Positions 1-6,378 of a stretch of 13,329 bases of DNA are shown in pieces. Numbering within the stretch: the first letter of the stretch is position 1; every line of letters begins with the position of its first letter. Origin of the DNA: DASXMX01 sp036495445 (lineage in GTDB: Bacteria; Planctomycetota; Phycisphaerae; Tepidisphaerales; Tepidisphaeraceae). The stretch lies in NCBI GenBank assembly GCA_036495445.1, contig DASXMX010000511.1, positions 1-13,329 of the forward strand, given 5' to 3'. The position numbers were made by a program, and so were the translations under genes. The notes under the pieces were generated by a model. That model did no database searches. It worked only from the letters and a program-made list of their open reading frames with translations, and was not told where the DNA came from.

Positions 1-358
1 CGATTGCTCGACGGCCACAAACTCTGGCCACACCCAGGTTTCGTTTTCCGGCGGGTGTGGCGTCGGCAAAGGGGGAATTCGTACTTGCCGCTCTCAAAAG
101 CCGAAAAGGGGATAAAAGCCGAAAAGACTGCCATGGATGAATCGGGGAGTCAGAAGGATCGCGGGGACTCGTCGCGGCCGTCACGCGACGGCAAAGAGAG
201 ATCGCACTCAGGGGTGAGGCACGGAGGCCTCAGGAGCCACCTCTCTCGTTACGGGTGGTCACGTCTCGCCATACTGGTACATCAGGGGAGTGACCCCACG
301 CTGCCGTATCAGACGTTGGTGACCCGAGAGAGCGCCAGGGGGTACTCGGGGGGGGGGG
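1..358. other. Non-coding stretch, no supported gene
   Basis: I see no credible gene here. One plus-strand frame is open from 4 to 378, but its product is low in hydrophobic residues, matches no family I know, and runs into the repeat at 359, so it is probably chance. Visible structure is a 13-bp direct repeat (AAAAGCCGAAAAG at 96-108 and 114-126, period 18) and an 11-G run at 348-358 placed between two copies of GGTACTCGGG. The stretch may be decayed accessory DNA next to the repeats that follow. Confidence 0.5.
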
Positions 359-418
359 TACTCGGGGTCAACTCTTGACAATTGACACGCTTTTCAAGAG
401 TCAAGAGTTGACCCCAAT
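359..418. repeat. REP-like palindromic repeat, copy 1
   Basis: This is a 60-bp element with perfect 16-bp inverted arms, GGGGTCAACTCTTGAC at 364-379 and its complement at 400-415, around a 20-nt loop. A second copy in the same orientation lies at 1043-1102 and differs at only three positions, all in the loop. An alternative inner pairing, CTCTTGA (372-378) with TCAAGAG (394-400), is also possible. The size, palindrome and nearby RAYT remnant fit a REP/BIME-type element mobilised by a RAYT. Copy 1 lies about 75 bp beyond the stop of the minus-strand lipoprotein gene and could stop transcription from it. Confidence 0.8.
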
Positions 419-458
419 TGCCGCCCAATTGCCGCCCCCAATTGCCGCCCCAATTGCC
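415..458. repeat. Short tandem repeat of CAATTGCCGCCC type
   Basis: About four imperfect copies of CAATTGCCGCC(C) follow directly after REP-like copy 1. The unit length varies between 11 and 13 bases because of changes in the C run. This looks like slippage-prone repeat growth next to the palindrome, in the 3' flank of the lipoprotein gene. Confidence 0.7.
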
Positions 459-489
459 TGGCCGGCAGTCGTCGCGTCACGCATGGCAG

Positions 490-939
490 TCATTTCGATT
501 TGTGCAACGTCACATGGAGTGGCCACTTCCTCGGGTAGTCCACTTGCGCCCACTCGTAGCCGCCGTGTAGGACCGAAACCCATTGCGGCGGGTCAATGTA
601 GATTTGCCGCCGCAGGAGGACCCCGCCGTCGTCGCCGGTGAGTTGGTCGGGGAGGAAATCCATGTTCGCCGACACCACGTGTACCGCGCACCCGGCGAGC
701 GGGCGACCCGCTTCGTCGGTGACGATTACCTTCCTGGGCATGTTGTAGATTTTCACCCATTCCGGCCTGCCCGCGTCCGGGTCTTCAGCAGCCTGCGATG
801 TTGCCGGGGCCGATTGTGGATGCGAGCGGCGGTCGGCCGGCGGTTTTGGTTTGGGATCAGTCGCCGTTGTGTTGCAGCCCGCAATGCACAGCAGCAGCAG
901 CGGCAACGCAGGCAGGACGGTAGGCAGGCGCTGGATCAT
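490..939 (-). CDS. Small putative lipoprotein
   Basis: A 149-residue protein of unknown function. It opens with a hydrophobic stretch (PTVLPALPLLLLCIAGC) ending in an LxxC-type lipobox (IAGC), so it is probably lipid-anchored after signal peptidase II cleavage. A Pro/Lys/Ser-rich linker follows. The C-terminal half reads like a small beta-sandwich of carboxypeptidase-regulatory type (VIVTDEAGRPLAGCAVHV, then DGGVLLRR), a fold common in planctomycete exported proteins; that assignment is an inference. I chose the ATG at 939 because it puts the signal peptide at the N-terminus. A GTG at 975 would add residues encoded by a 15-bp tandem repeat. The membrane-protein gene upstream on the same strand ends at 981, so the two may be co-transcribed. 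Confidence 0.6.
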   Translation of the reverse strand: MIQRLPTVLPALPLLLLCIAGCNTTATDPKPKPPADRRSHPQSAPATSQAAEDPDAGRPEWVKIYNMPRKVIVTDEAGRPLAGCAVHVVSANMDFLPDQLTGDDGGVLLRRQIYIDPPQWVSVLHGGYEWAQVDYPRKWPLHVTLHKSK

Positions 940-940
940 C

Positions 941-970
941 CCGCGGGATTGTACCCCGCGGGATTGTACC
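941..970. repeat. 15-bp tandem duplication at lipoprotein start
   Basis: CCGCGGGATTGTACC occurs twice back to back (941-955, 956-970), directly upstream of the ATG of the lipoprotein gene. If translation began at the GTG at 975 the duplication would encode a repeated VQSRG. It makes the upstream start ambiguous and may affect ribosome access. Confidence 0.85.
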
Positions 971-980
971 GCCACAATGC

Positions 981-1397
981 TTACATTCGTATTCCCTCAG
1001 CGCGTCCGTTAGCCTGCCGGCGCCCACCGGGCCGACGGCATGTACTCGGGGTCAACTCTTGACAAATGACGCGCTTGTCAAGAGTCAAGAGTTGACCCCA
1101 ATCTGGCCCAGGAAAGCCGCGTTCCGCTTCGTGCTTCTGCAAGCTGTACGCTTTAATCGCCCAAATGAGCAGCACGAACGCACCGCCCCAAATGATCGCG
1201 AAGAGCGAAAACACACCGAGTGCGTGGACGACGTACGTCCATCCGCCGTTGTGAACGGCCCGTGCGATGTTCAAAACCACCACGACGCCAAAAACAGCGA
1301 CAAGCGGGAATACTCCAACGCAGCAAACGGAGAGAATGAGAATCCTTGCCACAGCACTCTCCGACTCGGGGACGCTGAAAACGTGCGTGACATCCAC
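981..1397 (-). CDS. Small two-helix membrane protein with repeat-derived tail
   Basis: A 138-residue protein that I do not recognise. Two long hydrophobic segments (about residues 17-45 and 58-84) suggest a small integral membrane protein. The only upstream option is a GTG at 1397, immediately preceded by an in-frame TAG, so this start or a downstream GTG must be used. After residue ~98 the frame enters REP-like copy 2, so the tail (GQLLTLDKRVICQELT and onward to the stop) is translated from the repeat rather than from an evolved domain. The original 3' end was therefore probably replaced or extended by repeat insertion. It may be functional, because both helices lie before the junction, or decaying. 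Confidence 0.5.
   Translation of the reverse strand: MDVTHVFSVPESESAVARILILSVCCVGVFPLVAVFGVVVVLNIARAVHNGGWTYVVHALGVFSLFAIIWGGAFVLLIWAIKAYSLQKHEAERGFPGPDWGQLLTLDKRVICQELTPSTCRRPGGRRQANGRAEGIRM
1043..1102. repeat. REP-like palindromic repeat, copy 2
   Basis: The second 60-bp copy has the same perfect 16-bp arms as copy 1 (1048-1063 and 1084-1099) in the same orientation. Only three loop bases differ from copy 1. This copy lies inside the 3' part of the minus-strand membrane-protein frame. With copy 1 it brackets the lipoprotein gene as a direct-repeat pair 684 bp apart, so recombination could delete the segment between them. Confidence 0.8.
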
Positions 1398-1435
1398 CTA
1401 TTGCCCGTTCGCCCGGCGGACGCTACGCTGCCCGG

Positions 1436-1576
1436 ATGCCTCGAACAGCACGGGCGGCGGCCGGCGGGGTAGTGTACCACGTGCTCAACCGCGGCAACGG
1501 CCGCATGGGGGTTTTCCGCAAGCCGGGGGATTACCAGGCGTTCGTCGAGCTGCTGGCGCTGGATCGGATCGATTGA
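1436..1576 (+). pseudogene. RAYT (REP-associated tyrosine transposase) 5' remnant
   Basis: The 46-codon frame starting at ATG 1436 gives MPRTARAAAG, then GGVVYHVLNRGNGRM and VFRKPGDYQAFVELL, ending at a TGA at 1574-1576. This matches the N-terminus of RAYT/Y1 transposases (typically MPRxxR...YHVxNRGN...F....DYxxF). Family members are usually around 200 residues or more; here everything after the first ~45 is missing, including the His-hydrophobic-His metal motif and the catalytic tyrosine. It is therefore a dead remnant. The break lies just before the 3' end of the minus-strand kinase gene (1602). Its presence explains the REP-like palindromes nearby as likely products of a once-active RAYT. 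Confidence 0.8.
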
Positions 1577-1601
1577 GCCGCGAAACCACGGGCAACGCGC
1601 G

Positions 1602-3680
1602 CTATTCCTGCTCGTGGATCAGCGCCCGGGCGGCGGTGGGGTTTTCTGCGGCGATCTCGCGCGGGCGGCGGTGGCGGGGGGCGATGTAGGGGTAGTTCTT
1701 TTGCAGGCCCTCGGTGGCGTCGTTGACCACGATGCCGACCACCTGCGCGCCGACGCTGCTCAGCCCGCCGCGGGCGACGTCGCTCACGCGGCGGGTCGAT
1801 TGCCCGGCCCGCAGCACCAGCACCGTGGCGTCGCAGGAGGCGGCGATGATCCGCGAGTCGGCCAGGCCGACCACCGGGGCCGAGTCGATCACCACATGGT
1901 CGTACCGGTCGTAGACCATGTCGAGCAGCTCGGTGAAGACCGGGCTGTTGAGCATCTCCGCCGGGTTGTGGGCCTCGGGGCCGGCGGGGAGGAGTTCCAG
2001 CCCGTTGACCTCCGTCGCCTCGACCGCTCCTTCCAGCGTGGCCCCGCCCTGGAGGATCGTGGACAGGCCGGTTTCGTTGGCGGCGCCGAAGATCTTGTGC
2101 TGCATCGGGAGACGCAGGTCGGCGTCAATGAGCAGGACGCGGCGGCCCGATTGGGCGAGCGTGATCGCCAGGTTGCTGGCCAGCGTGCTCTTGCCTTCCC
2201 CGCTGGAGGGGCTGGTGATCAGGAGCGTGCGGCGGTGGTGCTTGGCGGCGCCGAAGTGCATCGCCGTGCGGATCATCCGGCACGCCTCGGCCACGGGCGA
2301 CATCGGCTCGAGCAGCGCCTGCTGACCGACGATCGACGGGCCCAGCGCGTCCGGGATCTGCGGCACGATGCCCAGCACCGGCAGCCCGGTCGCCGCTCGC
2401 ATCTCCGCGATGGTGCGGAACCGGTCGTCGAACCAGTCGTGCAGGAACCCGACACCGCTGCCCAGCACGAGCCCCAGCAGCAAGCCGACGCCAAGCACGA
2501 CCGACCGCTTGGGCTCGGACGGCTTGAGCTGCGGGGTGGCAGGGTCGTACGGGTCGATGTTGAGCATCCCCAGGTCGCGGGCGAGTTCGACGTCGCGGCG
2601 GCGGTTGTCGATCTGCTCCTCGATCTTCCGCGCCGCGTCCACGTCCGCCTGCAGCCGCATGTATTGGGCGGCGGCCGCGCTGACCTCGATCGCCTGCTTC
2701 TGCTGGGCATCAAGGTTGATTTGCAGGTCGTGCTCGCGGAGCTGGCAAATGCGGTACTGCTGCTCGACGGCCCTCGCGTAAACGCCGCGGAGCTGCGCGA
2801 TCTTGCGCTCGACCGCCTTCACCGAGGGGTGGTCGGACATGTAGTGCGTGCGGAGGTCGTCGAGCCGCGCCTGGTAGAGGAGGATCTCGCTTCGGATTTG
2901 CGTCTGCTGCTCGCCCGAGAGGGGCAGCGTGTCCGCGGGATCGACATCTGCCGCGGACACACCCATCGCCCGCGCCGCCGTCGACGCCTCCTGGTGCTCG
3001 GCCTGCGCCTTGAGCGTGTCGAGGTGGGCGGTGGCCAGCTCCTGGGAGAGGAGCGTCAGTTGCCGCTCGGCCAGGCTCCCCTGCGTGCCGGCCTGGGTCA
3101 GCACGCCGTAACGCTGCTCCAGCGCTAACATCTGCCGGCTCTTTTCGCCGATCGATGTTTCCAGCTTGCCGCGCTCGTCGGCGAGGCGGTCCAGTTCTGC
3201 GGTGTCGGCCGGCTTGGGCTTGATCTGATACGCGGTGTAGGCCTTGACGATTCCGTTGGCGATCGTCGCCGCCGCCTGACTGTCCGGCGACGAGAACGAG
3301 ACCGACAGGATCGTGTCCCGCTTGCCGACTTCCACGTCCAGGTACTTCTGCAGGAACAGGATCGGGTGGGGCTGGCCGGCCACCAGCGGTTTGACGTCCG
3401 GCATCTGCAACGCCAGCGACAAGACGGCCGGCGACTGGATCAGTTGCTGCTCGGTGTAGAGGTAATTGCCAGCGGTCGAGTCGGTGATGGTCTGCGTCTG
3501 GCCGGTCATATGCGAGCCGGCCGGTGTGATCTTCATCCGCGCGGTGCTCGTGTACATGCGCGTGGCGAAGGCGAGGAAGATCGTCGCCAGCAGCAGGCAC
3601 GCCAGCGTGCATCCGCCGATCACGTAGCGCTGGCGCCACAGGACCAGCAGCAAGCCCTCCTGCCCCGCGCCGTTTGACAT
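1602..3680 (-). CDS. Polysaccharide co-polymerase / BY-kinase (Wzz-Wzc-like)
   Basis: A 692-residue inner-membrane protein that controls export and chain length of exopolysaccharide or capsule and carries a bacterial tyrosine-kinase domain. Helix 1 is at about 20-40. The periplasmic Wzz part has long coiled coils (~160-235 and ~285-365) and a GNVR-like Pro-rich stretch (DPATPQLKPSEPKR) before helix 2 (~393-413). The cytosolic kinase has Walker A SSGEGKST (492-499), Walker A' LLIDADLR (516-523) and Walker B VVIDSAP (596-602). The C-terminal tail is short and has only Y663 and Y665 (KNYPYIAP) in place of the usual tyrosine cluster. ATG 3680 is the first start in the frame; its ribosome site is weak. 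No other polysaccharide genes lie in the window. It is divergent from the ubiquitin-like operon, and I see no functional link between them. Confidence 0.9.
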   Translation of the reverse strand: MSNGAGQEGLLLVLWRQRYVIGGCTLACLLLATIFLAFATRMYTSTARMKITPAGSHMTGQTQTITDSTAGNYLYTEQQLIQSPAVLSLALQMPDVKPLVAGQPHPILFLQKYLDVEVGKRDTILSVSFSSPDSQAAATIANGIVKAYTAYQIKPKPADTAELDRLADERGKLETSIGEKSRQMLALEQRYGVLTQAGTQGSLAERQLTLLSQELATAHLDTLKAQAEHQEASTAARAMGVSAADVDPADTLPLSGEQQTQIRSEILLYQARLDDLRTHYMSDHPSVKAVERKIAQLRGVYARAVEQQYRICQLREHDLQINLDAQQKQAIEVSAAAAQYMRLQADVDAARKIEEQIDNRRRDVELARDLGMLNIDPYDPATPQLKPSEPKRSVVLGVGLLLGLVLGSGVGFLHDWFDDRFRTIAEMRAATGLPVLGIVPQIPDALGPSIVGQQALLEPMSPVAEACRMIRTAMHFGAAKHHRRTLLITSPSSGEGKSTLASNLAITLAQSGRRVLLIDADLRLPMQHKIFGAANETGLSTILQGGATLEGAVEATEVNGLELLPAGPEAHNPAEMLNSPVFTELLDMVYDRYDHVVIDSAPVVGLADSRIIAASCDATVLVLRAGQSTRRVSDVARGGLSSVGAQVVGIVVNDATEGLQKNYPYIAPRHRRPREIAAENPTAARALIHEQE

Positions 3681-4059
3681 GGAGGACGTGGATTCCTCGC
3701 CCGCGAGCGGGTCGATCAGTCCGGGATTCGAATTAGGCTGAAAAATGGTCGTCTCCCGCTAACGCGCCAGCACGGCGGAGATGTTGATGTCCCACAAAGT
3801 TGAGCCTCACCACGAAAGCTATACCGCGAAAACCACAAAGCACAACCAAAAAATTGCGGGCGTTGCGGCCGGGAGGCGGGCTGGAGCGTCCGGATAATGC
3901 GCCGGGTCGGGCGGTGCGTGCACTTTGCCCAGCGCCACCGCATCGATACGCCGTGCGCGATGCGGACGAACCAACTTTTTCGGCGCACGCCATTGGGAAT
4001 CGTGTAAGATTGTCCCGGCCGGCCAGCCGATCCGGCCCGCGCGCCAGGGGACAATCGAC
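3681..4059. other. Divergent intergenic region between kinase and Ubl operon
   Basis: This 379-bp gap separates two divergent transcription units and must hold both promoters. Several overlapping frames exist in it, but none has a plausible protein or ribosome site. An A/T-rich patch at about 3805-3855 is the most promoter-like part for the minus strand. On the plus side a TAAGAT hexamer at 4005-4010 could be a -10 box for the operon, with a leader of about 45 nt, but I find no good -35 at the right distance. Confidence 0.5.
3818..3845 (-). promoter_or_regulatory. Candidate promoter for the BY-kinase gene
   Basis: Read on the minus strand, TTGTGC (3840-3845) and TATAGC (3818-3823) are separated by 16 bp, resembling a sigma-70 type promoter in the only A/T-rich patch of the gap. 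It would give a leader of about 130 nt before the ATG at 3680. This is weak pattern evidence. Confidence 0.25.
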
Positions 4060-4329
4060 ATGGGCTTACTGACGGTTCAGATTTGGGACGCCACCGGGAA
4101 CAAGCGCCAAGAGGTGCAGATGCCGGACGACGCGCCGGTGAGCCGACTGCTGGTCGTGCTGTTGGAGAAGATGAAATTCCCCCAGTACGCCCCGGACGGG
4201 CAGCCGCTCAGCTACAAGTTCCACCACCGCGCCACCGGCAAGCAGTTGCTGGACGAACAATCGCTGGCCCAGGTCGGCGTCAAGGACGGCGACGTCCTGC
4301 GCCTCCAGCCTGAAATCACGGCCGGCTAA
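4060..4329 (+). CDS. YukD/ubiquitin-like modifier with C-terminal glycine
   Basis: An 89-residue beta-grasp protein and the probable modifier of the operon. It opens with a beta-hairpin (LLTVQIWDATGNKRQEVQMP), then an acidic turn and the helix (VSRLLVVLLEKMKF). Then comes the ubiquitin/YukD-like end: TGKQLLDEQ, SLAQVGVKDGDVLRLQP. The chain stops at ...EITAG, so a single glycine is the encoded last residue and no precursor processing is needed to expose it. Lysines at 17, 37, 39, 53, 61 and 75 could accept chains. AGGGG ends 9 nt before the ATG, a good ribosome site, and fixes the start. It heads the operon and is followed by E1 after a 90-nt structured spacer. A purely non-covalent YukD/EsaB-like role (type VII secretion) is an alternative, but the adjacent E1, E2 and JAB genes favour conjugation. 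Confidence 0.88.
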   Translation: MGLLTVQIWDATGNKRQEVQMPDDAPVSRLLVVLLEKMKFPQYAPDGQPLSYKFHHRATGKQLLDEQSLAQVGVKDGDVLRLQPEITAG

Positions 4330-4334
4330 GGGAA

Positions 4335-4403
4335 CCCGTGTAGCCGGCGGGCTTGCCCGCCGTCGACCGCGAATACGGGGAGCAAGCTCCCCGGCTACAC
4401 GGG
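4335..4403. repeat. Three-arm inverted-repeat element between Ubl and E1
   Basis: A perfect 13-bp outer stem, CCCGTGTAGCCGG (4335-4347) with its complement (4391-4403), encloses two further perfect palindromes: GGCGGGCTTGCCCGCC (4346-4361) and CGGGGAGCAAGCTCCCCG (4376-4393). The inner arms share one to three bases with the outer stem, so full pairing of all three at once is strained, but a three-way-junction or cloverleaf-like fold is plausible. It fills nearly the whole gap between modifier and E1. It resembles dispersed palindromes (GTAGCC...GGCTAC) that I associate with planctomycete genomes. In the mRNA it could protect the modifier transcript or lower downstream expression. Confidence 0.8.
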
Positions 4404-4419
4404 GGTCTGACTCGGGGAC

Positions 4420-5670
4420 ATGCGCGTGCACCAGAAGGCTCACGACGACAACCTCGAACCGCCCGCGCTACGGATCACTGCCGAGCAGGTGGCCGCGGCG
4501 CGGGACGACCGGTTCCACCGCTTCGGCCTGATCGGGTGGTGGGATCAGGCCAGGCTCCGGGCCGCCCGCGTGCTGGTCATCGGCGCCGTGGCGCTGGGCA
4601 ACGAGATCGTCAAGAACCTGGCGCTGCTGGGCGTGGGCCACGTGCTCGTGGCCGACATGGACCGGATCGAGAACTCGAACCTCTCCCGCTCGATCCTCTA
4701 CCGCGCCGCCGACAACGGGCAATACAAGGCCGAGGTGGCCGCCCGCGCCGCGCGCGATGTCTACCCGGACATCCGCGCCCACGCGTTCGTCGGCAACGTC
4801 GTCTATGACCTGGGCCTCGGCGTCTTCCGCTGGGCCGACGTCGTCCTGGCGGGGCTCGACAACCGCGAGGCGCGCCTGGCGATCAACCGCGCCTGTTGGA
4901 AAACCAATCGTCCCTGGATCGACGGCGCCATCGAGCAGATCTCCGGCACCGCCCGCGTCTTCGCCCCCGACGGGCCGTGCTACGAGTGCACGATGTCCGA
5001 GACCGACTGGAAACTGCTGCGCCTGCGGCGGTCGTGCAATTTGCTCTCGCGGCCCGAGATGGAGGCCGGCAAGACGCCGACCACCCCTACGATCAGCTCG
5101 ATCATCGCCGGCGTGCAGTGCCAGGAGGCGGTGAAGCTGATTCACGGGATGGATGCGATGAAGGGCCGCGGCATCGTCTTCGACGGGCTGAGCACCGACT
5201 GCTACGGCGTCGAGTACCAGCGCAAGCCGGGCTGCTACAGCCACGAGATCCTCGACGCGATCGTTCCGCTCGATGCCGGGGCCGAGTCGATCACGGCCGG
5301 CGCGCTGCTGGCCGAGGCGCGCCGCCATCTCGGCCCCGAGGCCGAGGTCGAACTGGCCCGCGACGTGCTCGAAAAACTCGTCTGCCCGAACTGTCGTCGC
5401 GCGGAGCCGCTGTTCGCGTCGCTCGGCAAGGTGAAGGCCGAGAAGGCGTTCTGTCCCGATTGCCCCGGCGTGCGGCGCGAGGTGTTTACGTTCTACAAGC
5501 TGCGGGGCGACGAATGGTTCCTCGACCAGCCGCTGTCGGCGATCGGGGTCCCGCCGTTCGACATCCTCGTCGCCCGCGCGGGCGGGCGGGCGATCGGCCT
5601 GGAACTCGCCGGCGACGCGCCGCTGGTGCTGGGCCCCTTGAGCGATAGCGAGGCGCTGCAATGGGAGTGA
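4420..5670 (+). CDS. E1-like ubiquitin-activating enzyme (ThiF/UBA fold)
   Basis: A 416-residue enzyme expected to adenylate the C-terminal glycine of the upstream modifier and pass it to E2 as a thioester. DDRFHRF (29-35) matches the arginine-finger lead-in. The nucleotide loop is GAVALG (55-60), with valine where most E1/ThiF proteins have the second glycine. The ATP/Mg region is VADMDRIENSNLSR (77-90), with K103 in QYKAE and D147 in GLDNRE. CYEC (C187/C190) is the usual ThiF/MoeB zinc knuckle, and C206 (RRSCNLLS) is the best catalytic-cysteine candidate. The ~120 C-terminal residues hold a four-Cys site (CPNC 322-325, CPDC 345-348) and a tail (FTFYKLRGDEWFLDQPLSAI...) of unclear fold that may bind E2 or modifier. 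A GGGGA ribosome site precedes ATG 4420. The end overlaps the JAB gene by 10 bp. Confidence 0.9.
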   Translation: MRVHQKAHDDNLEPPALRITAEQVAAARDDRFHRFGLIGWWDQARLRAARVLVIGAVALGNEIVKNLALLGVGHVLVADMDRIENSNLSRSILYRAADNGQYKAEVAARAARDVYPDIRAHAFVGNVVYDLGLGVFRWADVVLAGLDNREARLAINRACWKTNRPWIDGAIEQISGTARVFAPDGPCYECTMSETDWKLLRLRRSCNLLSRPEMEAGKTPTTPTISSIIAGVQCQEAVKLIHGMDAMKGRGIVFDGLSTDCYGVEYQRKPGCYSHEILDAIVPLDAGAESITAGALLAEARRHLGPEAEVELARDVLEKLVCPNCRRAEPLFASLGKVKAEKAFCPDCPGVRREVFTFYKLRGDEWFLDQPLSAIGVPPFDILVARAGGRAIGLELAGDAPLVLGPLSDSEALQWE

Positions 5671-6368
5671 AAACCCGTCAACGCGAGATGCCGGACGAAG
5701 AGGCCGGCCTCGCCCCGTGGCTCGACGCCGATGCGCCGCCGGCCGGCAGCAATGCGCCGGCCCTCCACGTCGTCTTCGCCCAGGACGTGATCGACGACAT
5801 CCGCGCGCACGGCCGCGCGACGCCGGACGTCGAAGTGTGCGGCGTGCTCGTCGGGAACGTCTACCAGGACGACGATGGCTCCGGCTGCTACGTTGCCGCC
5901 AACATCCGCGGCAACGGCGCCGAGGGCCGCAACGCCCAGGTCACGTTCACCTCCGACACCTGGGCGCACATCAACACGATGATGGACACCAAATACGCCG
6001 ACGAGCGGATCGTCGGCTGGTACCACACGCACCCGGGCTTCGGCATCTTTCTCTCGGAGATGGATTTGTTTATTCACCAGAACTTCTTCGGCGAGCCCTG
6101 GCAGATCGCCTACGTGGACGACCCGCAGGGGGGCGACTGCGGCGTGTTCGTCTGGGAAAAGGGCGCCCTGGTCCGTCGGCCGCTCCGGATCGAGCCCCGC
6201 GCCGACGAAGGCCCGAAGAACGCCCGACCGGCACGCTGGCGGCGAATGACCTTGTGGGCGGTGCTCGTGCTGTTCGTGCTCGGCCTCCTGATCGCCGCCG
6301 CTTTGGTGTGGGGCCACGATACGTATTTCTCCCTCCCTCGAAATCCCGGTGGCGGGCCGGGCCATTGA
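5661..6368 (+). CDS. Membrane-anchored JAB/JAMM isopeptidase
   Basis: A 235-residue zinc metalloprotease of the JAB1/MPN/Mov34 (prokaryotic JAB) family, expected to remove the ubiquitin-like modifier from targets. The full JAMM set is visible: E58 in DVEVCGVLVG, then H122, H124, S132 and D135 in the HxHPx7SxxD motif (YHTHPGFGIFLSEMD). A single hydrophobic helix (~197-217, LWAVLVLFVLGLLIAAALVW) follows a basic stretch (ARWRR), so it is a tail-anchored protein with the catalytic domain in the cytosol. The ATG at 5661 overlaps the E1 stop by 10 bp, implying translational coupling; an internal ATG at 5688 is an alternative start. Because the modifier already ends in glycine, the job is probably deconjugation rather than maturation. 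Confidence 0.92.
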   Translation: MGVKTRQREMPDEEAGLAPWLDADAPPAGSNAPALHVVFAQDVIDDIRAHGRATPDVEVCGVLVGNVYQDDDGSGCYVAANIRGNGAEGRNAQVTFTSDTWAHINTMMDTKYADERIVGWYHTHPGFGIFLSEMDLFIHQNFFGEPWQIAYVDDPQGGDCGVFVWEKGALVRRPLRIEPRADEGPKNARPARWRRMTLWAVLVLFVLGLLIAAALVWGHDTYFSLPRNPGGGPGH

Positions 6369-6378
6369 GGCGGTTGTT

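Noticed and set aside
4..378. A 124-codon plus-strand frame at the left edge
   Set aside because: No ribosome site, no known motif, and the last codons come from the REP-like repeat. It is probably chance.
415..458. Possible CRISPR-like array in the CAATTGCCGCC repeats
   Set aside because: Units are 11-13 bp with no spacers between them. This is a simple tandem repeat, and no CRISPR array or cas gene is present.
1614..3128. A 504-codon plus-strand frame opposite the BY-kinase
   Set aside because: It has no recognisable motifs and a composition typical of GC-rich shadow frames, while the opposite strand carries all Walker motifs of a known family.
1602..4329. Functional link between the BY-kinase and the ubiquitin-like operon
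   Set aside because: The kinase is divergent, separated by 379 bp, and belongs to exopolysaccharide export. FHA domains read phosphothreonine, not phosphotyrosine, so adjacency alone is not evidence.
4335..4403. The three-arm fold read as a tRNA-like gene
   Set aside because: No T-loop, anticodon arm or acceptor sequence matches a tRNA. The arms are perfect palindromes like those of dispersed repeats.
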